From positions 35,295,521 through 35,359,520 of the forward strand of contig OX291544.1 of assembly GCA_946406115.1 (NCBI GenBank): a stretch of DNA of 64,000 bases. Direction: 5' to 3'. Position numbers and translations under genes: made by a program. This stretch comes from Apoda limacodes (lineage: Eukaryota; Arthropoda; Insecta; Lepidoptera; Limacodidae). Within the stretch, counting starts at the first letter, position 1. Each line of letters begins with the position of its first letter. The notes under the pieces are model-generated. The model searched no databases, had not been told where the DNA came from, and was given only the letters and a program-made list of their open reading frames with translations. Below are positions 50,456 through 60,860 of this stretch, piece by piece.

Positions 50456-52870
50456 GCGGCCAGATGCAGTATTAAGGCCGTGTATCTCCAAACGTTTTGA
50501 GAACAAATCAATATTTTGCCGCACATACATTACGTTGGCATAAATGTAAGCAGATGGCATAGTCAAAATGTTAATTATTTTAAAGAGTTCTCTTAGAGAT
50601 TCACGCGTATTCATCTTGTATACACAGCAGATTGCCCTTTTCTGCAAAATAAAGACCGATTCCCAATCGTCGGCTGCACCCCATAATAAAATACATAATG
50701 CTATGAAAGTAAGCATAGTAGACTAACCGCGCTGTTTCAACATTTGTTAGCTGTCGAATTCTTCTCACTGCATATGCAGCGGAGCTTAGTTTCTTACATA
50801 AGTTGTTTATGTGCGGACCCCATTGTAGTTTCTTGTCGATGGTAATTCCTAGAAATGTCAACCATCTCCAGGGAGTTGTCTCCTGCTTTAATTGTAGATG
50901 TCAAGCTCTGTTTTGTTAAATTTTGTTTAGTTTTTTAGTTGTAATTCAATAATGATGGATAGTGAATTATTTATTTCTACAAAGTCCGGATTTTTTCGAT
51001 CTAGTTTAAAAATTAAAGAACTATCGTCGGCGAACACTATATTTTCACTTAAGCCTATTACTGCGTATGGAAGATCGTTTATGTACGTAAGGAAAAGAAA
51101 AGGTCCCAAAAGAGGCACACCTATATTGACTAAAGCACCCGATGACATTTCATCATTAATTTCCACTCTTTAAACGTGATTTGCTAAATAATACGAAATA
51201 AGCTTTAACGCTTTACCTTGCACGCCGTAGTGGTGAAGTTTATTAAGAAGTGTTTGATGATTAACACAGTCAAACGCCTTAGACAGATCACAGAATATCC
51301 ATTATATGCGTTACTAATTTAGCCCCTGCATTTACTGTTGATTTACCTTTTGTAAAGCCATATTGCTGTTCATGCATGATATTATACCTATTGAAATGTA
51401 ATTTTAGCTGATCAAATATAATTTTTTCAAAAATTTGGACAATAGCGGGGGGTATGGAAACGACGATAATTTGTAGGATTATTTGCACATCCAGATTTAA
51501 ATATGGGAATCGTTTTACTTAGTTTTAAGAGATCAGGATAAATACCTTCGTCTATGCAGTGATTAAATATAAATGCTAAGATAGGAGCTATGTCTTCGAT
51601 AATTTTACAGAAATCCCCCATACATCCTCGGTTTTCTTTTTTTTCAAAGATTTGTACGTTTTTATTATGTCATCTTGTGAAACATGTCTAAATATGAAGT
51701 TGGTAGAATCGATACTTTTCATATTTCTCTCTAAAAGGAATTTAGATGACCCGGAAACAGACACAATAGAATTTGATATTTCTAGTGCTATGTTGGCAAA
51801 AAATGTTTCAAAGGCATTTGCTATTATTTACTGTCGGTTAAAATATCGTTGTTGATTTTCAGCTCGACTTGGTTTTTATGTTGTTTGTTTTTTCCAGTTT
51901 CCTGATTAATCCATTTCCAAACAGATTTTATTTTATTTTCTGAACATTCAATCTTATTTCTTATATACCGAGCTTTTGCTTCAATACCCACATGTTTAAA
52001 AATTTTTGAATATTTCCGAACGTAAGCAATAAAATTTCTATCTGTTGTATATGATTTTCTTTCATATAGATCGAATAAATTCTTCCTACTTTTCCTTATG
52101 CCAGTTGTAGCCCATTAATTAAAACACAATTGCTTTTTAATTTTGACTTTTTTGTTAGGAAATATTTCTTGAAAACTACCATGAATAGAGTTAAAAAATG
52201 TCTGATAAATTATATCAGGGTCGCGAGATTCATAATTGATTTTTGATATATTACTATTTATTTTATTTTCGAATTGCTTTATTTTACTTTTAGTCAGTTG
52301 TCTACATTTGATATATGATTGTTCAAATGGTCTGTTAGAATTAAATTTAATTATAAGACATTTGTGATCTGAACGTACTCCGTTTATTAAAAGTTTATCT
52401 ATAACTTCACAGTTTAGAATTATATTATCAATACAGGTAGCGCTAGTGGGTGTAATTCTTGTGGGTTCATGAAATAAATATTTTAAATGAAACGATTCAA
52501 AAAGCAAATTAAGCCTTCGTTTCTCGGAAGAGTCTGCAAGTGGGTCAATATTCAAATCACCGCAGACAATCACTGATTTACTGTGCTTGAGTTTACTTAG
52601 AGCATCCTTGAGAGATTGTTTTGTTAAGATAGCACTTGCATAAGTAATTTTATTTATTTTTTCAGTATTTTTTTGTATTTTAATTGGACATAGCTTTAAT
52701 ATTGCAAGATGAAGTCGCGGTAAGTTTGGTTTGTCACATTTTTCATAAGTGCTCACCTCAGGCAAAATTAACATCTTTGTTTACCGTTACAATCCCTAGC
52801 AGAAAGATTGAATTTAAAGCATCTGAAACATTGTTGTATTGGTGGAACATATTCTATATGAAAACAAATC
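50456..52870 (-). mobile_element. LINE D copy b, main part
   Basis: Continues LINE D upstream of LINE E. Minus-strand pieces: RQNIDLFSKRLEIHGLNT (50456-50560), TFLGITIDKKLQWGPHINNL (50800-50861), VFADDSSLIFKLDRKNPDF (51000-51070), [17 protein letters not shown] and EQQYGFTKGK (51290-51400), endonuclease C-terminal half (52115-52774), and a short zinc-knuckle-like piece (CFRCFKFNLSAGDCNGKQRC, about 52790-52860) from ORF1. ORF1 and the endonuclease N-terminus are mostly deleted. Its 5' edge meets the BEL/Pao element. Confidence 0.8.
52115..52774 (-). pseudogene. LINE D endonuclease, C-terminal half
   Basis: Open frame of 219 codons. SKSVIVCGDLNIDPLADSSE is the GDFN-type motif, RITPTSATCIDNIILN the following block, and GVRSDHKCLIIKFN the SDH catalytic motif, then a Lys/Asn-rich linker towards the RT. 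The catalytic Glu half is missing; the first 30 codons have a different origin (ORF1 side, CDKPNLPRLHLAI). Confidence 0.8.
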
Positions 52871-52884
52871 ATATTGAGCATTAT

Positions 52885-53930
52885 CGGGAAGTGCATTCCA
52901 CTTAGTTTTCAACGCGTTCCTATATTTGCAATCTGGTAGGGTTTGTGATCTCCAAATTAGGACTAGGCAAAGCGGTGAGAGGTCGTCCAACCAAGAAATT
53001 ACCGGGAGTTAATGGGTTAATTGAAATTGGACTCAAGGGACGGGAATTGAATATGGATTCTATCTGTACTAATGCGGTATACAATTCCTCAAAAGTAAGA
53101 CGCGAGTCTCCTTAAACTCTAGTAAGATGAAATTTAAAAGATTTCACACCTGCCTCCCACAATCCACCAAAATGAGGTGTGTAGGCAGGTATAAATTTAA
53201 AATGAATACTTTCGTTTGCCATGGACTCCGACAAAAATTCATGATTTTGTTTTAAAAAATAATAATTTGGTTTTTAGCTCCAACAAATTGCGTTCCGTTA
53301 TTGCAAAATATTGTAACTGGCTTGGAACGGCGAGCAATAAACCTTCGCAATGTAGCAAAGCTTTGTGAGATCAGTGACCAACTTCAAGTGTAAGGCTTTG
53401 ATCGAGAAACAGACAAACACTGCAGCGTATACTTTTATAAGTCTACTGCCACGCCCTTTCTTATCGACAGCGGTCAGCGGTCCCGCGTAATCAACACCAG
53501 TAACTTGAAACGGATACCCGGGATCGAGACGCTGCTCAGGTAAATGACCCATTATAGTATTTGTGGTTTGCGCTCTAAACCTCAAACATCTAACGCAGTA
53601 ATGTACGACCTTCCTAGCTAGATTGCGTCCAGCTAATGGCCAGAATTGATCTCTGATGGAAGAGAGTTAGAGTTGAGGTGGGGCGTGCATTAATCTTTCG
53701 TGTTCATCCTTGAATATAAGTTGTGTAAGTTCATGTGTAGATGAAAGTAAGATTGGGTGCCTTTTATCGTATGTAAAATGTGAATTTCCTAAACGACCTC
53801 CAACTCTAATCAAACCTGCTTCGTCAATGAATGGTGAAATTGATAAAAGTCGATTTTTGTGAGACAGATGGTCTTTGTTTGATAAAACGTGATAATCGTC
53901 AAATGTTTGTCATTGGGACGGTTTTAGTAA
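52885..53930 (-). pseudogene. BEL/Pao integrase
   Basis: Minus strand: GLIRVGGRLGNSHFTYDKRH (53780-53840), HERLMHAPPQL with RKVVHYCVRCLRFRAQT (zinc-binding, 53570-53710), VTGVDYAGPL (first catalytic Asp), SIKALHLKLVTDLT, FIPAYTPHFGGLWEA-type sequence in mixed frames (about 53150-53200), and [14 protein letters not shown] with NALKTKWNALP (52890-52990). Frameshifts occur after TDLTKLCYIAK and in the Glu region. Confidence 0.8.
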
Positions 53931-53996
53931 GTATTTAAATGAATTTTACAGTTCTTCAATAGTTAATGAACCTATTTGCTTACAATTAACAAGATT

Positions 53997-54042
53997 GCTA
54001 AGATTTTTACATAGTTGTTAACAATTATGTAAAAATCTTAGC
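53997..54042. repeat. 46-bp quasi-palindrome in BEL/Pao pol
   Basis: Two 23-nt arms meeting without a loop (left GCTAAGATTTTTACATAG..., right ...TATGTAAAAATCTTAGC), one mismatch. It breaks the pol frame between RFLHNC and KNLSNLVNC. Confidence 0.92.
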
Positions 54043-54330
54043 ACGTACGCAAAGGATCTTTTTAGCTTAGTTAATTTTGAAGACCTTGAAAAATTTAATA
54101 ATGAATCATTAGAATTCGGAATTACTAGATTGGATACGATTTCGGGAATTTCATTATAATCTGGATAAAGCTTAGTTTGAGGCCAATTTGATTCTGTAGT
54201 ATGTAAAAACTTAGGACCAAAGAACAAGACTGAATTTTTACTTTGACATGCATTTAATCCTCGGCTTTAAACGTAAGCAGGATTTTGGGTCGTTGGCACG
54301 TGACGCCATTCATTGTGACACGATTTTTCT
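54018..54330 (-). pseudogene. BEL/Pao RNase H end and connection
   Basis: CHNEWRHVPTTQNPA near 54300, then SRGLNACQSKNSVLFFGPKF, ESNWPQTKLYPDYNEIPE and LTKLKRSFAYVLRFLHNC. This is the region between RNase H and integrase in BEL/Pao pol. The upstream RNase H half lies beyond a 0.67-kb insertion. Confidence 0.75.
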
Positions 54331-54868
54331 AACATAAATAAGATTACGTGATTTGAATTCCTTATTCCATTGTTGAAAACATTGTCAATTGATATGGTTG
54401 TCTAACACGTCACGTTTCTAAGTTATAGTGTCAATACTATTTACGTGTACCCTCGTAAAAAACAAAAGATCAAACGTTGTTAATTGCAGATTTCTTTTAA
54501 TACTGAAGTCTGTACGACTATAAATTAAAAGTTTTAGTGGTCTTAAGATAATTCTAACAGTTTATTTGGGTAATCATAACATTTTTTTCGAAAGTCATGA
54601 AGAAAAGTAACCACCGCAAGTGTTTAAATCATTTGTTTGTAATGAAAGAGGATTCTACTCTTCACAAGAGGCAAAGTTAATATTTTATCATTTTCTTTTG
54701 GAATATTTGGCTCATTTTTTATATTGACCACTTAAACCTCAGCTATTTTGATTCGTTGTCACTTGTCAATATATATAACATTTTTTTTGTGTAAAATTAA
54801 TAATTTAAATAAAAAATATGATATACAATTTTGATACTGTCTTTATTTATTTATAGTACATCAATTTA
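54331..54868. other. Insertion in BEL/Pao, family unknown
   Basis: AT-rich DNA inserted between RNase H residues QETTANS (54990) and CHNEWRH (54310). No coding similarity seen. Confidence 0.5.
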
Positions 54869-55132
54869 TCATAACTTTAAAATGATACGTGTTACAAAAA
54901 ATCTATTTAAGTTTTTCTGTTCAGCAGGTTTATTTTGATAAAAAATAGCCGTTTCATTAAATGTTAGAGCACAAAAAAAAAATTTGTCGCACAGTGAATT
55001 AGCTGTAGTCTCTTGTATTTCAGCTACCCTAATTTTCACAAATTGTTTAAGTTTGTTAGGATTTGTCTTTAGCCATCCTAAAACTATTGATGAGTCTGAC
55101 CATAGGATACATCGGTTGAAAGGCATTCTCAT
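54869..55132 (-). pseudogene. BEL/Pao RNase H, N-terminal part
   Basis: CILWSDSSIVLGWLKTNPNK and FVKIRVAEIQETTANS carry the BEL RNase H Asp motif (WSDS). From about 54990 the frame runs into unrelated DNA. Further upstream, 55140-55400 gives the early RNase H and tether in broken frames. Confidence 0.8.
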
Positions 55133-55399
55133 AGCTTTTACCTTGTCAGCAAGTCTTGCTGCTACTAGCGCCCCGCACAGCTTTAACCGGGGTATTGTTA
55201 CGGGTTTTAATGGTGCAACTTTAGTTATAGGAACAAAGCAAGCTTACTTCAATTTTATGAGAATCGTCAGAAAAGTTTCTGATATATAAACATGCCCCAT
55301 ATTTATCTTTAGATAAGTCACATAATATATGAATTTTCGTACATTTTGGGGTTTTGCAAGAAAGGCAACGAGGAATTTTAAGACTATTTAATTCAGAAA

Positions 55400-56480
55400 G
55401 CCGGGAAACAAAATCAAGCCATAATTTTGCTTAACTCAGTTGGAAGCGGTTCATCCCAGGATATTTATTGTAGCCAAAGTTTTTGCAAAATTATTTTAGC
55501 CCATGTGACGAAACACTTTACAAACCCAGTGGATCTAATATCTGTCCTATGGTGGACAATACAGATCGCTTTATTGGTTTTTGATCAAACTTGGGATCTA
55601 TTAAATAAAATAATTGATCATCAGAAAGTGACCAACCTAGACGCAAAGTTTGAGATGCGGTTCGCTCCCCAAAATTAATATTTTGACTACCTGTCACGAG
55701 ATCGTCTACGTAAAAGTCATCACTGATTATTTGGGCAATGGCTTTATAATCACACTCTAGAGCTAGTTGTTTTAAACACCTGATTCCCAAGAATGAACCG
55801 GTTGCTGTGCCGTAGGTTACGGTATTCAATTGATAAATACCTAAACTTTTACAAGTATCATCTCTGTAAATAATTGGTTGAAAATTGCGATAACCTTATT
55901 GAATCAAAATTCTGTCTGTACATTTTCTCAATGTCTCCTGTAATTACGTAAAGGTAAATACTGAATCTAATTAAGATTGGAAATGTCATTGAAGGATACA
56001 CATGTTGTCGTTGGTGCGCTGGCCGTACAGTACACCGTGATGAGGTAAAAATAGCAAATTTCATTGTCGTTGTGTGTATATTTGTCTTCAGGATAAATTC
56101 TTGACATGTGACCGAAACTTATATATTCTGCCATGAATTTTGTAGACATTTGCATTAAAATTGGTTGTCGTCATCATTTTCGCTCTAAGAGAGAAACTGT
56201 TGTTTTGCTCTTTCATATGAACCTCTTAACGCTTTAATAGATTGTTTTAGGGTGATTGCAACAGAAAATCGCCCAGTTTTTCTTCAGCTGAATATATAGG
56301 TTTGTCATGTACCTCTTCTAGATGCCAAAATTGTGCTAACTGTTCTTGTATTTGCGTGTTTGTTGTTTGCTTTGTATCCTTGCCTATCAGATCCCAAAAT
56401 ATGTTTGCGCCTAACAGTATTTCAATATTAGACGGACTTAAGTATTCAAGATATGCCAGTGGGATGCCTTTAGGTATATT
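55400..56480 (-). pseudogene. BEL/Pao reverse transcriptase
   Basis: VTYGTATGSFLGIRCLKQLA and IISDDFYVDDLVTGSQN carry the YVDD box (about 55700); then TASQTLRLGWSLSDDQLFY and RSVLSTIGQILDPLGL. Upstream fragments GDIEKMYRQ and FAIFTSSRC lie at 55858-56064 in shifted frames. The active-site DD pair is intact, but the frame is broken on both sides. Confidence 0.85.
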
Positions 56481-56483
56481 TAA

Positions 56484-57125
56484 TTAAGGTATATTTGCGT
56501 GTTTATACATAGTACAAAATGTTGCAATATTTGGAAGTATTAAGAATGATATGTTTGTTTTAAAGGCTGTGACTCTAGACTGAATAAATGCGTTGCAACG
56601 TTTTGTAATTGTTGTCATTAAACTGTTAATACCTATTACCTTTGACTTAATATTTGTGTTTTCTAATTTTAAAGCTTGAGATCCAGAGTCAAGGATAGCT
56701 CGTACCTTGTGACTCCTTTTGTTACAATCTGTGATGTATATAACTGCAGTAGAAAGTAAAACTAGCTCCGTCATGTGATGGACTGAGAGTGTAGTTGCAC
56801 TTTCCACTGGTTGCTCATAAGAGTGTATGTCTCGTCCATGATCGTGTAACATTGTGTTGTGTTTGTGTGAACACTTTTTACAAGCTCGTAACCTACACGC
56901 CCGTGTAAGGTGACCGGGTCTAAGACAGTTACAGCACAATTTGAGCTGCTTGACTGACTTGATTCTGTCACAAACCGCTTGGTTTATGAATTTTTCGCAT
57001 GTGTTAATGCGATGGTTTCCCTTGCAAATACGGCATTTCAAATAATGAATTTTTGTTTGTTTTGTGTTTGTTACTGTAAGACCTTTCACATGTTTTATTT
57101 TTTGTTTCTCAACTTTAGTATTCAT
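56484..57125 (-). pseudogene. BEL/Pao gag zinc knuckles and protease
   Basis: Frame of 213 codons. Three Cys/His clusters: CRICKGNHRINTCEKF, CCNCLRPGHLTRACRLRACK and CKKCSHKHNTMLH, the nucleocapsid-type region of BEL/Pao Gag. Then VRAILDSGSQA, the retropepsin active-site motif (DSGS). The frame ends before RT. The Met at the start is probably not the true gag start. Confidence 0.85.
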
Positions 57126-57139
57126 ACAAACAAATCTGC

Positions 57140-57655
57140 CCTGTTCTTGAGAAAAGTCGTGAAATCTTTAAGCTTTATACAATCTTTATTACTAACTAGA
57201 CTTTGCCAGCGGCTCCGCCCGCCCTAAACTCCGTTATCGGCGTGGGACTACTTTCTTTAGTATTAATACAGTGATTTACTCCTTAATTACACTAATGAAG
57301 TTTGCTATATCGAGCTGTAGCTATAGCTATAGTTTGTTTGAGCTCGGTTATAGTTATTCCCGCGGGAACTTTTGAATTTCTCGGGATAAAAAGTAGCGTA
57401 TTCCAGGTCCTAATCTGTAGGTGTGCCAAGTTTCATCCCGATCCAGTGGCTGAAGCGTTATTGAGTAACAAATATCCATCCATACAGACAAACTTTCACA
57501 TTTATAATATTAGTAGGATGTTCCCCTTTTTCTCTTCCCACTCACACAGCGTTCTGGGCAAATAATATATATAGTTAAACTGTCCCAGGATTTGATGGGT
57601 TCACCTAACGGTTGCAAAGCTCTTTTTAGATGTATCTATAATTTTACGTAGGTAT
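57140..57655 (+). mobile_element. Dispersed lepidopteran repeat inside BEL gag
   Basis: Contains ACTAGACTTTGCCAGCGGCT and CTCCGCCCGCCC, CGGGATAAAAAGTAGCGTAT, AGTTTCATCCCGATCCAGTG and CATTTATAATATTAGTAGGA in order. I recognise this pattern as a very common insect repeat that starts ACTAG...CCGCGGC and ends TTTATAATATTAGTAGGA (57190-57520). It splits the gag gene. Confidence 0.65.
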
Positions 57656-58167
57656 CGAGTGGGCGGATTCCCTTTTTATTTGCTCAAATGAAAAAAATGC
57701 TCTAATATGGTTTTGAATTAAAAGACGGGGATTGTTATATCGATCACACAATAGCCCAAGCGACATAGTAGGTAAACGCACACCGTGGGTGCTTGTCTGA
57801 TTCTCGCCACTGTAAGATCCTGAAACGACATGAAACTTCGCCGTCATCGTGAGCAACGACCGAAGGTTTATTGGTGTTATAAATATCCTGAGCTAAAGCT
57901 AATATGGCATAATATTGATTTTCAAATTCTATCCGCTCGTTTGGCTGTGCGTCAGAATCCTTTGTATCCGTAGCACTTTCTATTAAAATTTGAACATCAT
58001 CAAATTGTGAGTATAAATGATCTAACTTGCTCATTCGCACCTGTAACTCATTTACTTTAACAGATGTTAAGTTAGGTAGATTTCAAACTGTTTACATAGT
58101 TTACGAAGTTTGTAAGTCGACCTTTGTATGAACCTCTTTTCTTTATAAGTTCTTTGACATCCGACAT
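57656..58167 (-). pseudogene. BEL/Pao gag N-terminal part
   Basis: Start MSDVKELIKKRGSYKGRLTN at 58167, then KVNELQVRMSKLDHLYSQFD, IEFENQYYAILALAQDIY and, in a shifted frame, VRLPTMSLG. This is the usual start of BEL/Pao Gag: R---KG-LT, helix, L--FD--Q, FE--YY. The sequence after 57660 is lost to the inserted repeat. Confidence 0.8.
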
Positions 58168-58775
58168 GCTTAAAACTAATAAAATAAGTTTGTAAAACTA
58201 AGATACTTACGTTAAAAAACTGAAGTTTACTCTAAAAGGTCAATAGTTTATTAAACTTCGAACTTGGCAAAAAAATATTTGTAAAAAGGTTATAAAATAA
58301 GTAAAACTTACAAGGCGTAAACAAGCTGACCGGTTTGAGTCGAGCTACCTGAGAATATATAATAGATAACAGCTGAGCTCAGGTATGCACCTTGCACGAG
58401 TTCTAACTCCTTACTTCGTAAACAACTTTATTTTATAGGTATAGTAACAAAGGTTTGAATATTACTTTATTCTTTTCATTGTTAATTTTCCTGAGCACGT
58501 ATGTACCGGTCCTTAGAGCCGGATATGAACCAGCGAACTATGGATATGTACATAGGTTTCCGAACTTGCGGCGATGATGATTGATAAATAATAAAGTCGA
58601 ATCTAAATATATTTGACAAGAAAATGATAAACTAACTTATATGTTAAATGATTAAATGAGAAATGCGTGTCGAGATTGTAGGGAATTGCGACCTGTAGTG
58701 TGAAAATATTTGTTTTTATAATGCTGAGTTACGCCTACGCACATAGGTAGCCATAGAAGGGAAATTAAAAAATAT
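58168..58775. other. Possible BEL 5' UTR/LTR zone, unresolved
   Basis: Directly upstream of BEL gag on the minus strand. Without a second copy I cannot define LTR ends. No coding sequence seen. Confidence 0.35.
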
Positions 58776-58777
58776 TT

Positions 58778-59265
58778 GTAAATGGGTGCGCTCGAGAACT
58801 TTTGGAAATGAACTTTCGGAGGACCGCGTGTGGTACCATTCCCATTCCAAAACTCAAATGTGTGTAAAGCTGGCGTCTAAAAACTTGGGGTACTCAACAG
58901 AGCGAAGCAGTACTTCACGTCGGGGCAAAGGTTGTTACTTTGCAAGTCGCAAGTTCGGCCCCATATGGAGTACTGCTGCCATCTCTGGGCAGATGCACCT
59001 AGATACCAGCTTGGCCCTTTTGACTCGGTTCAACGACGGGCTGTAAGAATTGTCGACGATTCCAAACTCACTTGCGGTATTACCCTGTCAAGGTTTTCTC
59101 CAAGGACTACAGTAAGAGGTTCTTCAAGAAAGAAGTTATTAGATTTCTGAAGGGTCGGATACGCGCGAGTTATTACCCCTGGTGTTGCAAGCGTCCATAG
59201 GCTAAGGTGACCGCTTACCATCAGGCGGACCCTAAGCTCGTTTGCCACCTTAGCGGTATAAAAAA
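58778..59265 (+). mobile_element. LINE A 3' end, internally deleted
   Basis: Reads VKLASKNLGYSTER (frame shift), VRPHMEYCCHLWADAPRYQL with GPFDSVQRRAVRIVDDSKLT, then a deletion to FSPRTTVRGSSRKKLLDF and GVASVHRL, and the 3' tail CCGCTTACCATCAGGCGGAC...TTAGCGGTATAAAAAAA. It lies just outside the first AGL exon, in the following intron. Confidence 0.85.
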
Positions 59266-59276
59266 AAGTAATATAA

Positions 59277-59294
59277 GTGTGTGTGTGTGTGTGT

Positions 59295-59341
<47 letters not shown>

Positions 59342-59420
59342 CGAGTGTGCGTGAGTGTGTGTGTGTGTGTGCGCGCGTGTGTATGTGTGTGTGTTCTTGT
59401 GTAAGAGAGAGAGAGAGAGT
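59277..59420. repeat. TG/GA microsatellite after AGL donor
   Basis: Long (GT)n with GTGC and GTGGG variants and a (GA)n run at 59405-59420. On the transcribed strand this is a CT then CA tract starting about 15 nt after the donor of the AGL exon at 59435-59572. Long frames over it are artefacts. Confidence 0.95.
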
Positions 59421-59434
59421 ACGCGTTTGGTTAC

Positions 59435-59572
59435 CTGTACACGTTGTATATGTGCAACGCAAGGTCAAGGTCGACAGTGGCGCGCAGACGACGGTACTGC
59501 GGGTCCTGTACCAGACGGAGAACTGCGCCTTCCACCCCTGCCACTACCTCCACACCGCCCGTGCCTGGCACT
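59435..59572 (-). CDS. AGL: Glycogen debranching enzyme, internal exon (first in window)
   Basis: Internal exon of the bifunctional cytosolic glycogen debranching enzyme, which first transfers maltotriosyl units (4-alpha-glucanotransferase) and then removes the branch glucose (amylo-1,6-glucosidase). The exon encodes 45 whole codons plus split codons, ending in VQDPQYRRLRATVDLDLAL and then HIYNVY. This matches the QDPEYRRF-C-TVD stretch of animal AGL transferase domains. The acceptor is a pyrimidine-rich tract ending TTGTTCAG; the donor is AG|GTAACC. Length is 138 nt, phase 2 on both sides. It joins in frame to the exon at 33711-33854, 25.6 kb away. A long CA tract follows the donor on the transcribed strand. 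Upstream exons lie beyond the window. Frame, splice sites and homology agree, so the call is firm. Confidence 0.93.
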
Positions 59573-59849
59573 CTGAACAAGACAAGGTAGTCAAAGTAGT
59601 AAAATTACTTATTAAAGAACCAAGAATTGTTGTACTAATTCAGATCTCTTCCCCAGCGTGTGCAGAACAGAACAACTTAGCAAACTTACTAAACTGACTG
59701 AGCTTTGTTATACATACATATTGTGGCAACTGATTTTTATTATATCCACTGGCGTGCAGGGAAACGACATTGGGTTAGCGCGCAAAAAGCTATAATTACA
59801 AAATAACCAAAATTCCTGTCCTAGTCCTGACGAAAATTCCTAGCTTTAC
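59573..59849. other. Intronic DNA upstream of first AGL exon
   Basis: Contains the acceptor tract of the exon (59573-59600). Nothing else recognised. Confidence 0.5.
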
Positions 59850-60860
59850 CAGTTTCATTATTTATTATGTTTCATGGAGTTTTTACTTTATTTCTTTAAT
59901 TTTAACAAGACTTTTTTAAAGGTTTTTGAGTATTTATTTACATATTCCCTAAATATTTGGCTATTTCTTTCTTTATTTAATTCATACAGTTTACGCCTAC
60001 TTTTATTTAAATACCTGGGGTAGCAAATCCACTAAAACTAAAGCGACTGGAAATAAGTTTCTTTTCTGTAGTAAATATTTTATTATACTCTGTAGTTATA
60101 ATGTCAAGAACAGTATGTATTATTATTAAGTAAATCCGGAAGTTTATGCAATAAATTAGATTAAAATGATTTTATCCGTTTAGTTTCAATTGGTATGAAT
60201 TTAATTTCCTTTTTAGTATTACTATACTTTCTTTCTAAAACCATTAACTGTCTACAATGATCTGACTCTAAATTGCTTTTAATTGACTTTTGAATTGGAT
60301 TTATGTCATTAAATATATATTCGATGCAAGTGGCACTAGTGCAGCAATTGTAGTTGGTTCACAAAACAAATTATTTAAATTAAAAGACCGAAATAAGGCA
60401 AGCAATCTGGTGCTTAATAAGGTATTTTCTACAATGTTTATTTTAAATTCTCCACAAATAATACTTGTTTATTGGAATTCCTGATTTTGTTCAGCACTTC
60501 TTCAAAATTTCATAAATTGCACCAGGCGGCTTGTATACACTCACAACAATAAGATGCTCAACTTCTATGCAGGGCAACTAGGCAGTTCGCTCAACTGAGA
60601 GACTTACAATATCTTTACATTCCTTAAACTTTAGCCGTTTATTATCCAAATTTAAAGAGCCACCATGGATTGCATTTACTCGGCTGAAGGAACTTGCCAC
60701 CCAGTGATTAGTAAATTGAACTTAAACTCATGGCTGCGTAGCCAGAGTTCAGTGAAACATAAGATGTCAATCTTTTAGCAGTTTATAAACAATTAAATTT
60801 CGAGTTCTTTCTGAGACATTCCTTGCTTATTCTGATGCACCAGGTTTACCGGTTTTTTTT
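59850..60860 (-). pseudogene. LINE D-type endonuclease remnant
   Basis: Minus-strand pieces: HQNKQGMSQKELEI and KIDILCFTELWLRSHEFK (catalytic Glu region, 60740-60840), WQVPSAE, SVYRPPG-like VYTSRL region (about 60530), IICGEFKINIVENTL (GDFN-type, 60410-60470), LNNLFCEPTTIAALVP with NIYLMT (60290-60390), and a linker (59860-60000) similar to LINE D at 51990-52110. Many stops. RT missing. Confidence 0.65.

Larger units (their letters stand above)
52871..58167 (-). mobile_element. BEL/Pao element, nearly complete gag-pol, decayed
   Basis: Minus-strand BEL/Pao LTR retrotransposon. Gag start at 58167, zinc knuckles and protease (56484-57125), reverse transcriptase (about 55400-56480), RNase H (54869-55132, then 54250-54330), connection (54018-54227) and integrase (52900-53930). 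It is interrupted by foreign DNA at about 57140-57655 and 54318-54990 and by several frameshifts. It ends at LINE D. A possible LTR/5' UTR region lies above 58170. The most complete LTR element in the window. Confidence 0.85.

Noticed and set aside
52871..58167. Active LTR retrotransposon
   Set aside because: Domains are in several frames, two insertions split gag and RNase H, and no LTR pair is found.
59250..59700. Cys/Val-rich plus-strand frame over the TG tract running into the AGL exon
   Set aside because: It is the translated microsatellite followed by the antisense of a real AGL exon.
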